Assembly: GCF_004684345.1 (NCBI RefSeq)
Contig: NZ_CP038469.1
Location: forward strand, 310,001 to 374,000
From: Citrobacter tructae
GTDB lineage: Bacteria > Pseudomonadota > Gammaproteobacteria > Enterobacterales > Enterobacteriaceae
Length of the DNA: 64,000 bases
Direction of reading: 5' to 3'
In this document: positions 27,245 to 35,371 of the stretch, piece after piece
Position numbering within the stretch: position 1 is the first letter of the stretch
How the letters are laid out: each line of letters opens with the position of its first letter
The notes under the pieces: generated by a model
What the model was told of the DNA's origin: nothing
Database searches by the model: none
Seen by the model: only the letters and a program-made list of their open reading frames with translations
Position numbers and translations under genes: made by a program

Positions 27245-27293
27245 AAACATATACAAATTTTCAATGTGTAACTGATTGTTTTATAAATGAAAT

Positions 27294-27410
27294 GACTCGG
27301 GGTGCCCTTCCTGGTGAAGGCTGAGAAATACCCGTACCACCTGATCTGGATAATGCCAGCGTAGGGAAGTCTGACACTGCCCGTGTCCCTTCTTTCACGC
27401 GGGCAGGAGC
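27294..27410 (+). promoter_or_regulatory. TPP riboswitch (THI element) of thiMD
   Basis: The conserved aptamer blocks are all present: GACTCGGGGTGCCCTTC near 27294, GGCTGAGAAATACCCGTACC (27319-27338), ACCTGATCTGGATAATGCCAGCG and GTAGGGAAGTC ending near 27371. A hairpin CTGCCCG...CGGGCAG (about 27377-27407) follows, and its right arm runs into the thiM ribosome site (CAGGAG). TPP binding would keep that site closed. This is translation control, as in E. coli thiM. Confidence 0.93.
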
Positions 27411-27416
27411 TGAACC

Positions 27417-28205
27417 ATGCAGCCTGACCTGTACAGCCGCGCACTTGCGGCCCACACCTTGCACCAATTTAGAACGCTTTCCCCCCTCACGCATTGCATG
27501 ACCAATGAGGTCGTGCAGAGCTTTACGGCCAATACGCTTCTGGCGTTGGGCGCGTCGCCTGCCATGGTGATTGAGCCTGAAGAAGCCAGCCAGTTTGCGG
27601 CTATTGCCGATGCGCTGCTGATTAACGTGGGTACCCTGACCGATAGACGCTCCATTGCCATGCGCGCAGCGGTTGAACAGGCGCTGCGGGCTAATACTCC
27701 CTGGACGCTCGATCCCGTTGCCGTTGGCGCACTGGAGTTTCGTCGTCATTTTTGCCTTGATTTACTCTCGTTTCAGCCCGCCGCTATTCGCGGTAACGCT
27801 TCTGAAATACTCGCTCTGGCAGGGATGATCGCGGGTGGTCGTGGTGTGGATACCACTGACTCTGCTGCTGCCGCTCTGCCTGCTGCGCAGACGCTGGCGC
27901 GTCGGGTCGCCACTATCGTGGTAGTGACCGGGGAAGTGGATTACGTTACCGATGGCCAGCGCACTGTGAGCGTGACTGGCGGTGATCCGCTGATGACGCG
28001 GGTGGTCGGCACCGGGTGCGCTTTGTCGGCAGTGGTGGCAGCCAGTTGCGCGTTGCAGGGTGACCGACTGGATAATGTTGCTTCCGCCTGTAGCTGGATG
28101 AAACAGGCCGGAAAATTGGCCACTGAACAATCAACAGGACCGGGAAGCTTTATTCCGGCATTCCTTGATGCTTTATACAACCTGAACGCACAGGAGCAGG
28201 CATGA
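27417..28205 (+). CDS. thiM: Hydroxyethylthiazole kinase
   Basis: 262 residues, the E. coli length. ThiM phosphorylates 4-methyl-5-(2-hydroxyethyl)thiazole in thiamine salvage. Ribokinase-like fold: an N-terminal LTHCMTNEVVQSFTANTLLALGASPAM block for the thiazole site and the C-terminal phosphate-binding loop VVGTGCALSAV with Cys201. Start ATG 27417 lies right after the riboswitch-controlled ribosome site. The stop overlaps the thiD start (ATGA), so the two are translated together. Confidence 0.95.
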   Translation: MQPDLYSRALAAHTLHQFRTLSPLTHCMTNEVVQSFTANTLLALGASPAMVIEPEEASQFAAIADALLINVGTLTDRRSIAMRAAVEQALRANTPWTLDPVAVGALEFRRHFCLDLLSFQPAAIRGNASEILALAGMIAGGRGVDTTDSAAAALPAAQTLARRVATIVVVTGEVDYVTDGQRTVSVTGGDPLMTRVVGTGCALSAVVAASCALQGDRLDNVASACSWMKQAGKLATEQSTGPGSFIPAFLDALYNLNAQEQA

Positions 28206-29002
28206 AACGGATTAACGCATTAACGATTGCAGGAACCGATCCCAGCGGTGGCGCAGGTATTCAGGCTGATTTGAAAACGTTCTCGGCGCTCGGGGCTTAC
28301 GGTTGCTCGGTCATCACGGCACTAGTGGCGCAAAATACGCGTGGTGTGCAGTCGGTTTATCGGATTGAACCTGATTTTGTGGCTGCGCAACTGGACTCCG
28401 TTTTCAGCGATGTGCGCATCGATACCACTAAAATCGGTATGCTGGCAGAAACGGATATTGTGGAGGCGGTCGCTGAGCGTTTACGCCGTCATCAGGTGCA
28501 AAACGTGGTGCTCGACACGGTGATGCTGGCGAAAAGTGGCGATCCGCTGCTGTCATCTTCTGCGGTCGAAACGCTGCGTACCCGCCTGTTGCCGCAGGTG
28601 TCGATCATCACGCCGAACCTGCCGGAGGCCGCGGCATTGCTTGAAACAACGCATGCCCGCACGGAACAAGAAATGCTGGCACAAGGGCGTGCATTACGGG
28701 TGCTGGGCTGCGAGGCGGTGCTGATGAAGGGCGGTCATCTGGATGACGCGCAAAGTCCTGACTGGCTGTTTACTCGCGATGGCGAGCAGCGCTTTACCGC
28801 GCCAAGAGTGATGACCAAAAATACACACGGCACCGGCTGTACGCTGTCGGCGGCACTGGCGGCGCTGCGTCCACGTCATGCCAACTGGGCCGATACGGTG
28901 CAGGAAGCCAAAATGTGGCTGTCGGCGGCGTTGGCACAGGCAGATACCCTGGAAGTGGGCGAGGGGATTGGTCCGGTTCATCATTTCCACGCGTGGTGGT
29001 GA
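28202..29002 (+). CDS. thiD: Hydroxymethylpyrimidine/phosphomethylpyrimidine kinase
   Basis: 266 residues. ThiD phosphorylates HMP and HMP-P to HMP-PP, the pyrimidine half of thiamine. Ribokinase fold with the N-terminal substrate segment ALTIAGTDPSGGAGIQADLKTF, the anion-hole motif HGTGCTLSAAL near residue 210 (Gly-Thr-Gly-Cys), and TPNLPEAAALL in the middle. It is second gene of the TPP-controlled thiMD unit. Intact and equal in length to the E. coli enzyme. Confidence 0.95.
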   Translation: MKRINALTIAGTDPSGGAGIQADLKTFSALGAYGCSVITALVAQNTRGVQSVYRIEPDFVAAQLDSVFSDVRIDTTKIGMLAETDIVEAVAERLRRHQVQNVVLDTVMLAKSGDPLLSSSAVETLRTRLLPQVSIITPNLPEAAALLETTHARTEQEMLAQGRALRVLGCEAVLMKGGHLDDAQSPDWLFTRDGEQRFTAPRVMTKNTHGTGCTLSAALAALRPRHANWADTVQEAKMWLSAALAQADTLEVGEGIGPVHHFHAWW

Positions 29003-29054
29003 CGAACATAAATGCGTATACTGACTGAAGATTCGGCGTCCAGGAAAAAGATAA

Positions 29055-29801
29055 ATGGAACAAGCGCATACCCAGCTTATCGCGCAACTGAATGAACGCA
29101 TTTCAGCCGCAGATAACACGCCGCTGTATATGAAATTTGCGCAAACGGTGAAAAACGCCGTGCGCAGCGGGATTCTGGAGCATGGAAATATCCTGCCCGG
29201 CGAGCGCGATCTCAGCCAGTTGACCGGCGTTTCACGAATTACGGTACGTAAGGCAATGCAGGCGCTGGAAGAAGAAGGCGTAGTGACGCGCGCCCGCGGT
29301 TACGGGACGCAGATCAACAACATCTTCGAGTATTCGCTAAAAGAAGCGCGTGGTTTTTCGCAGCAGGTGGTGTTACGCGGTAAAAAGCCGGATACGTTGT
29401 GGGTCAATAAGCGCGTGGTGGCATGCCCGGAAGAGGTGGCTCAGCAGTTGGCGATTGCCGTGGGGAATGACGTCTTCCTGCTAAAGCGCATTCGCTACGT
29501 AGATGAAGACGCGGTTTCTATTGAAGAGTCATGGGTTCCAGCCCATCTAATCCATGACGTGGATGCCATTGGCGTTTCACTGTATGACTATTTTCGCAGC
29601 CAGCATATTTTCCCGCAGCGCACGCGCTCTCGCGTCAGCGCCCGCATGCCGGATGCGGAATTCCAGTCACATATTAAGATGGACAGCAAAGTACCGGTAC
29701 TGGTGATCAAGCAGGTTGCACTTGATCAGCAGCACCGGCCCATTGAATACAGCATCAGCTATTGTCGAAGCGATCTATACGTCTTTGTGTGCGAGGAGTA
29801 A
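29055..29801 (+). CDS. yegW: GntR/HutC-family regulator YegW
   Basis: 248 residues. The N-terminal GntR winged helix is about residues 25-90 (LPGERDLSQLTGVSRITVRKAM, then the wing RARGYGTQI). The C-terminal UTRA ligand domain is about 105-245 (YEYF-type segment VSLYDYFRSQH, ending YCRSDLYVFVCEE). Its ligand is not established; the adjacent yegVUT genes (sugar kinase, ADP-ribosylglycohydrolase, nucleoside transporter) suggest a nucleoside or ribosyl compound. The 3' end overlaps the convergent yegV by 27 bases. Confidence 0.92.
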   Translation: MEQAHTQLIAQLNERISAADNTPLYMKFAQTVKNAVRSGILEHGNILPGERDLSQLTGVSRITVRKAMQALEEEGVVTRARGYGTQINNIFEYSLKEARGFSQQVVLRGKKPDTLWVNKRVVACPEEVAQQLAIAVGNDVFLLKRIRYVDEDAVSIEESWVPAHLIHDVDAIGVSLYDYFRSQHIFPQRTRSRVSARMPDAEFQSHIKMDSKVPVLVIKQVALDQQHRPIEYSISYCRSDLYVFVCEE

Positions 29802-30740
29802 CGCGTCCCGAGTTGGGGCGCAATCACCGCCACGATGCCCAACCACCCAAGATCCCACCGCATTGCCAAGCAGCACGGCATCAGCCAATGACCAACCTGA
29901 TGCCAACCCGGCCAGCATGCCTCCGGCGTGACTGTCACCTGCGCCAATGGTGTCAACAACGGTCGTTGGAAATGCGGGCACGCAACCGGATGTTTGTTCG
30001 CTGAAATACCACGCGCCGTCTTTGTCATGGCGAATCACCACCGGTGTGGTAAAGCGCTTCACCCACTCGACACCAAAACATTCGACGTCGGCGCTTAGCC
30101 CGAATCGTTCAGCGGCAATCTCTGCCTCCTGGCGATTCAGTGACACAAACGGATGACAGGCCATAATTCGCGCCATTAGAGCATCAGGGATATCGCCGAT
30201 GCGCGGACCAAAATCGATAAACGGCGTGGCCTCCTCAAGGCCTTCCAGCCACTGCACCAGCAACTCGCCACACGGTGAAGCCAATTGATAGCCTGAAAGA
30301 TAAACCAGACTGTGGCGCGGGATCTTCAACTGAGCCAACCAGTCGGCGTTCCACTGATTTTCGACACCGCTGAAGGACATAAAGGTGCGTTCGCCATCCG
30401 GTTCGACTAACGCCAGACACCAGCCATTATCGCCTTCGGCATTGTCAATCAGACTGTGTAATCCCTCTTTTGCCATCCGGTTACGGATAATATCGGCCCA
30501 TACTCCCTGACCTAACGGCAATGCATTACTGGCGTCGATACCTAAACGCTTAAGCGCGACGGCAATATTGAGCGCGCAGCCGCCAACGTTCACGCCTTGC
30601 TGTTTGAGTTCAATGTCACAGCCGCGCCAGGGAAGGGCATACGCATCGGCAATGACATCAATTACCGCCGCACCTACCACCGTAACTGGCCGCTGTGTGC
30701 GTAGTTGCGGGAGAAGTTGTGGCAGACGCATGGTGCTCAT
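29775..30740 (-). CDS. yegV: PfkB-family sugar kinase YegV
   Basis: 321 residues. PfkB signatures: an N-terminal NVGGCALNIAVALKRLG block and the C-terminal ATP/catalytic motif DTIGAGDSHAGGML with the base Asp in AGD. Substrate unknown; the operon suggests a ribose- or nucleoside-derived compound. It is the last gene of the leftward yegT-yegU-yegV unit and overlaps yegU by four bases. It converges on and overlaps yegW, a head-on arrangement that could allow mutual interference. Confidence 0.92.
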   Translation of the reverse strand: MSTMRLPQLLPQLRTQRPVTVVGAAVIDVIADAYALPWRGCDIELKQQGVNVGGCALNIAVALKRLGIDASNALPLGQGVWADIIRNRMAKEGLHSLIDNAEGDNGWCLALVEPDGERTFMSFSGVENQWNADWLAQLKIPRHSLVYLSGYQLASPCGELLVQWLEGLEEATPFIDFGPRIGDIPDALMARIMACHPFVSLNRQEAEIAAERFGLSADVECFGVEWVKRFTTPVVIRHDKDGAWYFSEQTSGCVPAFPTTVVDTIGAGDSHAGGMLAGLASGWSLADAVLLGNAVGSWVVGHRGGDCAPTRDALLLAHKDV

Positions 30741-31741
30741 AGCGCCTCCCGCTGCTCGCGCAGTCGCATTAATCCACTGGCGTAGCGGATAAAGTCCAAC
30801 TGATTTACCGTATCGAGCTCATGTTTCAATACCGGGTTAATCGCACTTACTCCGTGTAGCGCGCCGCAAATGGCGGTTGCCATCGCCCCGATGGTATCGG
30901 TATCGCCCCCCAGGTTCGCGCACAGAATAGCGCAGCGGTTGGGATCGGTCTGCGCCAGTTCGACCATGGCGATGGCGCAAGGCACGGATTCAATGGTACT
31001 GGTTCCGGCTCCCACCACCTGATACAACTGCTCACAGGCAGACTCAATGCCGTCGGCATTACGGACGATTTTCAGCGCCAGTTCAAGGCGTGCAGAGAGA
31101 GAGGCGCTAAAGGTGGTGATCCGTTTTTGCTGCGCATGCAGGGCAATGGCAGGCAGCGCGTCCACAATCTCTGACCATTTTTTGCCATCAATGGCGCGTG
31201 ATACCGCCCATGCGACCACTACTGCACCAGCGATAGCCAGATCCGATTTATGCGTTGGGCTGGATGCCAGCGCCACATCATCGATGAAGGCATCAACATC
31301 GCGAGCGGGCAACAGGCATCCCAGCGGAGAAACGCGCATTGCCGCTCCGTTGGTAACTCCGTTGTTCTCCAGTTCGGCGACAGGTTTGCCGTCGCGAATG
31401 GCTTTTAGCGCAATTTTTGAGGTCGGGCCGAGCACGTTTTTATTAAAGGCATCAAAACGTTCGGCCCAGGCCAGAATATTGCGACCAATAACGTCTGGTA
31501 CAATCTCACCGTCGCACTCAAGCAGGGCATCAGCCAGACACAGCGCCATGGACGTGTCGTCAGTGAACTCTGCCTGGTTAAAATAGCAGGCGGCATTATT
31601 TTCCGCTGGGCCGGGCAAAAAACGGTCGATCCAGCCGAAATGGGCTTTAACTCGGGTTCTTGGCCACAGTTCCGACGGCATACCCATCGCATCCCCTAAC
31701 GCCTGCCCATAAAGAGCACCGAGAATACGTTCTGCTTTCAT
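30737..31741 (-). CDS. yegU: ADP-ribosylglycohydrolase-family protein YegU
   Basis: 334 residues, the E. coli length. Family metal-binding motifs are present: GQALGDAMGMPSELW at the N-terminus, TDDTSMALCLADALL (about 60-75) and the C-terminal GGDTDTIGAMATAICGA, with the Asp residues that hold two Mg ions. Such enzymes remove ADP-ribose from proteins or related acceptors; the YegU substrate is not known. Four-base overlaps with yegT upstream and yegV downstream show a tightly coupled operon. Confidence 0.92.
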   Translation of the reverse strand: MKAERILGALYGQALGDAMGMPSELWPRTRVKAHFGWIDRFLPGPAENNAACYFNQAEFTDDTSMALCLADALLECDGEIVPDVIGRNILAWAERFDAFNKNVLGPTSKIALKAIRDGKPVAELENNGVTNGAAMRVSPLGCLLPARDVDAFIDDVALASSPTHKSDLAIAGAVVVAWAVSRAIDGKKWSEIVDALPAIALHAQQKRITTFSASLSARLELALKIVRNADGIESACEQLYQVVGAGTSTIESVPCAIAMVELAQTDPNRCAILCANLGGDTDTIGAMATAICGALHGVSAINPVLKHELDTVNQLDFIRYASGLMRLREQREAL

Positions 31742-33015
31742 TTTACTTCCCCTTGTTTCAACGCTACATCGCGATCGTCCACCTTAATGGCGGTGATTTC
31801 TCTATCTGATTCGCGAAAGAAAATCATAAACATCACGGCAATGACGGCGATCATGACCGCGCCAAATCCCCACATACCAGCCCAGTTAAAGGTAAGACCA
31901 TTAACTGGTTCCTTATAGGCAAACATTTTTTCCATCATCACCCCGCCCAGACGGTAACCGAGCAGGCTGCCGAATCCCTGACAGCAGAGGGTGATAAGCC
32001 CTTGTGCTGCGGTGCGCATGTGTACAGGCGCTTTTTTATCGACATAGATGTAGGCCGTGACGTAGTAGAAGTCGTAACTGACGCCGTGCAGCAGAATGCC
32101 GAGAAACAGCAGAGCGTAAGTGAAATATTCTTCCGCGCCGCCGTAAACGAAAAATCCGTAGCGGATAGCCGCAGTAATAAGACCAAGCAGTAATACCTTT
32201 TTAATGCCAAAACGTTTGGTGAAAAACGGCAACGCCAGCATAAAGAAGATTTCGGAGAATTGGCCCAGCGTCATCCAACCGGTGGCGTTTTTCATCCCAA
32301 CTTCTGTCAGGTAACCGTTGGCGAAGATGTAATAGAACGCCAGCGGCATCGCAAACAGGAAAGAGCAAAAGAAAAAGACGAGGAAGTTCTTATCCCGCAG
32401 CAGGATCAGTGCATCCAGACCCAGCATGACTTTTAAATCCATTTTGCCGGTACTTTTCGGCGGTGTATCTGGCAAAAAGAAGGCAAAGACGCCTAATAAC
32501 GCAGAGCTTCCGGCAGTGATAAGTAGAGGAATATTGGTGGGTGAGATGTCGCTATAGCCAAGCATTTGCGGTAAGAAACCGCAGGCTAAACCCGAAGCAA
32601 TCCAGCCAATAGTGCCCATCACACGGATGCGCGGGAAATCACGTTCAACGTCCCCCACGTTGGCAAACGCGATACTGTTGGTTAGCGCAATCGTCGGCAT
32701 ATAAGTCAACGAATAGGCCAGTAACAGCGGAAAGAATCCGCTGAAAGTGGTTTGCTGGGCAGCGAAGTACATCAAAATAGCGCCGACGAACATCAACACG
32801 GCCAGGACTTTTTGCGCGGAGAAAAAACGGTCAGTGACAGAACCGACCAGGATGGGCGACAGGATTGCGGCTATTGCGGTACAGGCATAGGACCAGCCGA
32901 TCTCCCCGGCGCTAAAGCCACTTTTACTCAGCCACAGCCACAGCGGTACAAACCAGGCGCCCCAGATAAACCACTCTACAAACATCATGAACGACAGCTT
33001 AACTGTAGTTTTCAT
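31738..33015 (-). CDS. yegT: Nucleoside transporter YegT (NHS family)
   Basis: 425 residues from ATG 33015; 15 more codons are open upstream but E. coli YegT begins here. An MFS-type protein with twelve hydrophobic segments, in the nucleoside:H+ symporter family with NupG and XapB; FVEWFIWGAWFVPLW near the N-terminus and YFTYALLFLGILLHGVSYDFYYV in the second half are typical. It probably imports a nucleoside for YegU and YegV. It is first gene of yegTUV; its upstream region carries short direct repeats and a palindrome. Confidence 0.93.
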   Translation of the reverse strand: MKTTVKLSFMMFVEWFIWGAWFVPLWLWLSKSGFSAGEIGWSYACTAIAAILSPILVGSVTDRFFSAQKVLAVLMFVGAILMYFAAQQTTFSGFFPLLLAYSLTYMPTIALTNSIAFANVGDVERDFPRIRVMGTIGWIASGLACGFLPQMLGYSDISPTNIPLLITAGSSALLGVFAFFLPDTPPKSTGKMDLKVMLGLDALILLRDKNFLVFFFCSFLFAMPLAFYYIFANGYLTEVGMKNATGWMTLGQFSEIFFMLALPFFTKRFGIKKVLLLGLITAAIRYGFFVYGGAEEYFTYALLFLGILLHGVSYDFYYVTAYIYVDKKAPVHMRTAAQGLITLCCQGFGSLLGYRLGGVMMEKMFAYKEPVNGLTFNWAGMWGFGAVMIAVIAVMFMIFFRESDREITAIKVDDRDVALKQGEVK

Positions 33016-33063
33016 CTTTAAATCCTTCATGACAGGTAAGGTACGCGCTGATAGTACCATTTG

Positions 33064-33104
33064 ATAATACCTTTAAAATACCTTTGCGGTCTAAATTTGA
33101 CCGC
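33064..33104. promoter_or_regulatory. Operator-like repeats between yegT and fbaB
   Basis: A 19-base palindrome with one mismatch, GCGGTCTAAATTTGACCGC, lies at 33086-33104. Its GGTC...GACC arms fit the general GntR-type operator shape. Directly next to it, on the minus strand, AAAGGTATTTT and AAAGGTATTAT (33085-33064) are tandem copies with 11-base period in the yegT leader. YegW is the obvious candidate binder; this is inference. Confidence 0.45.
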
Positions 33105-33267
33105 CTTAACATTATTTCTTCCTGAATCGAGCCAGCAGAAGTTGCTGAAAAGTGCGCTAAAGATGGAAAAAAAACGCAGTCGGTACCAGGCTTAATGCTG
33201 CCCGCAACAAAGCGGGTCAGGACAATCCACATTCCGGTTTCAAATCGGAAATTACGGGAGCATAGCT

Positions 33268-34320
33268 ATGACTGATATTGCGCAGTTGCTTGGCAAAGAT
33301 GCCGACAACCTTTTACAGCATCGTTGTATGACCATTCCTTCTGACCAACTTTACCTGCCTGGACATGATTACGTCGATCGCGTGATGGTGGATAACAACC
33401 GTCCGCCAGCCGTGCTGCGTAATATGCAGACGCTGTATAACACGGGCCGACTGGCCGGGACAGGTTATCTGTCGATTCTACCGGTGGATCAGGGCGTGGA
33501 GCACTCCGCTGGGGCATCGTTTGCTGCTAACCCGCTGTACTTTGACCCGAAGAATATCGTGGAACTGGCTATCGAAGCAGGGTGTAACTGCGTGGCATCG
33601 ACCTATGGTGTGCTGGCTTCTGTCTCCCGCCGTTACGCACACCGCATTCCGTTCCTTGTGAAGATTAACCACAATGAAACGCTGAGCTACCCCAATACAT
33701 TTGACCAGACGTTGTATGCCAGTGTAGAACAGGCGTTCAATATGGGCGCAGTTGCGGTAGGGGCAACCATCTATTTCGGTTCAGAGGAATCCCGTCGCCA
33801 GATTGAAGAGATTTCTGCCGCGTTCGAGCGAGCCCATGAATTGGGTATGGTCACCGTGCTGTGGGCGTATCTGCGTAACTCCGCGTTTAAAAAAGATGGC
33901 GTGGATTACCATGTTTCCGCCGATCTTACCGGGCAAGCTAACCATCTGGCGGCCACTATCGGAGCGGATATCGTTAAGCAGAAAATGGCGGAAAATAACG
34001 GTGGGTATAAAGCGGTTAATTTTGGCTACACCGACGATCGCGTTTACAGCAAGCTGACCAGCGACAACCCAATTGACCTGGTACGTTATCAACTGGCGAA
34101 CTGCTATATGGGGCGCGCCGGGTTAATTAACTCTGGCGGGGCGGCTGGCGGCGAAACCGATCTTAGCGATGCAGTACGTACGGCGGTCATAAATAAACGT
34201 GCGGGCGGCATGGGGCTGATTCTTGGACGCAAAGCATTCAAGAAAACCATGGCCGACGGCGTTAAGCTGATTAACGCCGTGCAGGATGTTTATCTGGACA
34301 GCAAAGTCACCATTGCCTGA
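33268..34320 (+). CDS. fbaB: Class I fructose-bisphosphate aldolase FbaB
   Basis: 350 residues, the length of E. coli FbaB (DhnA family). A cytoplasmic Schiff-base aldolase that splits fructose-1,6-bisphosphate to DHAP and glyceraldehyde-3-phosphate, mainly in gluconeogenic growth. Visible family blocks: YLSILPVDQGVEHSAGASF, PFLVKINHNETL with a lysine in the barrel, and the C-terminal phosphate site AGGMGLILGRKAFKK. ATG 33268 follows ACGGGAGC. Transcribed divergently from yegT, convergent with yegS. Confidence 0.95.
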   Translation: MTDIAQLLGKDADNLLQHRCMTIPSDQLYLPGHDYVDRVMVDNNRPPAVLRNMQTLYNTGRLAGTGYLSILPVDQGVEHSAGASFAANPLYFDPKNIVELAIEAGCNCVASTYGVLASVSRRYAHRIPFLVKINHNETLSYPNTFDQTLYASVEQAFNMGAVAVGATIYFGSEESRRQIEEISAAFERAHELGMVTVLWAYLRNSAFKKDGVDYHVSADLTGQANHLAATIGADIVKQKMAENNGGYKAVNFGYTDDRVYSKLTSDNPIDLVRYQLANCYMGRAGLINSGGAAGGETDLSDAVRTAVINKRAGGMGLILGRKAFKKTMADGVKLINAVQDVYLDSKVTIA

Positions 34321-34341
34321 TTCCAGTTAGTGGACGCCGTG

Positions 34342-35241
34342 TTAGCGCAGTAGCGGACAACCCGGCGGCAGTCTGCAACGTAGCGCCGCGGGCAGGATTT
34401 CAATATGAAACTCTTGTCCGCTGAGCGGTTCACCATCGAGATTAAAGGTAATTTCGTGCGGTGCGCGGATATCAAACCACGATGATGCGCCTTCAATGAT
34501 GTTAGGGTTGCCTTCGGATTGTGTTAATGCCGAAAGCAGCCCTGGCAGCAGCTCTTCGCCGGTAAATATACGTAGTTGCAGCAGACCGTCGTTGATCAGC
34601 GCCGTCGGGCAAAGCTGTTGCCCACCTCCGGCCTGACGACCATTACCGATGCCGATCACCAGTGCTTTACCCTGCCAGTGAAAATCTTCCCCGCGAATGT
34701 CGCAGATGTCGGGCTTGAGAGTATCCATGCGCATTAAACCGTGAATAAAGTACGATACGCCACCTAACGCGGCCTTGAGTTTTTCTGGCGTCTCGGTAGT
34801 GATGCGTGTGCCGAAGCCGCCGGTCGCCATGTTGATAAAACAGGTTTTATCGTTGACCTGCACCATATCGATCTCTGTCGCATTTGCGGCGATAGCCAGC
34901 TTTAACGCCTTATCAATGTCGTCGGGTATACCAACGCTGGTGGCAAAGTCATTCGCCGTTCCCAACGGTAAAATCCCAAGCGCAGGAATATTGCCGCCCT
35001 GCGATTGGATCAGTGCCGTCGAGACTTCGTTGATGGTGCCGTCGCCGCCGCCGGCAATGACCGTTGCAACGCCCAACTGGCGGGCTTCGTCAACGTAGCG
35101 GCGGGCATCACCTTTTTCCCAGGTGACGCGCACGTGGATTTCCACACCCTCATCGCGCAGCAGAGCAATCGCCTCGCGCAGGGGAAGATTATCAGCACTT
35201 TTTCCATTGAGGATCAGTAAGCTGGCAGGGAATGCTATCAT
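34342..35241 (-). CDS. yegS: Lipid kinase YegS
   Basis: 299 residues, as in E. coli. A diacylglycerol kinase-like catalytic domain with the nucleotide loop GGGDGT at 64-69 and NEVSTALI after it, then LGTANDFATSVG (about 94-105). The C-terminal beta-sandwich domain includes NLDGEPLSGQEFHIEILPAALR. E. coli YegS phosphorylates phosphatidylglycerol in vitro. In E. coli the gat operon lies beyond its start; here artJ does, so this gene forms one edge of a rearrangement. Confidence 0.94.
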   Translation of the reverse strand: MIAFPASLLILNGKSADNLPLREAIALLRDEGVEIHVRVTWEKGDARRYVDEARQLGVATVIAGGGDGTINEVSTALIQSQGGNIPALGILPLGTANDFATSVGIPDDIDKALKLAIAANATEIDMVQVNDKTCFINMATGGFGTRITTETPEKLKAALGGVSYFIHGLMRMDTLKPDICDIRGEDFHWQGKALVIGIGNGRQAGGGQQLCPTALINDGLLQLRIFTGEELLPGLLSALTQSEGNPNIIEGASSWFDIRAPHEITFNLDGEPLSGQEFHIEILPAALRCRLPPGCPLLR

Positions 35242-35332
35242 CCTATGGCCTCACTTTTATCGTTTTAACAAGTGTATGCCAGGAATGCGTTTGTGGCGTA
35301 AGAACTGACTGAAAGCACGGGCGCTAAACGTA

Positions 35333-35356
35333 AAAAAGCCGCGATTAGCGGCTTTT
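35333..35356 (-). terminator. Rho-independent terminator of artJ
   Basis: On the minus strand AAGCCGC pairs with GCGGCTT around a five-base loop and ends in a run of T, about 16 bases after the artJ stop. Confidence 0.85.
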
Positions 35357-35371
35357 CAGACAGGGCAGGGA

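Noticed and set aside
27000..27250. Possible remnant of rcnR before thiM
   Set aside because: No frame shows the RcnR segments I know (for example GHLTEHIV); the stretch holds only the thiM promoter region.
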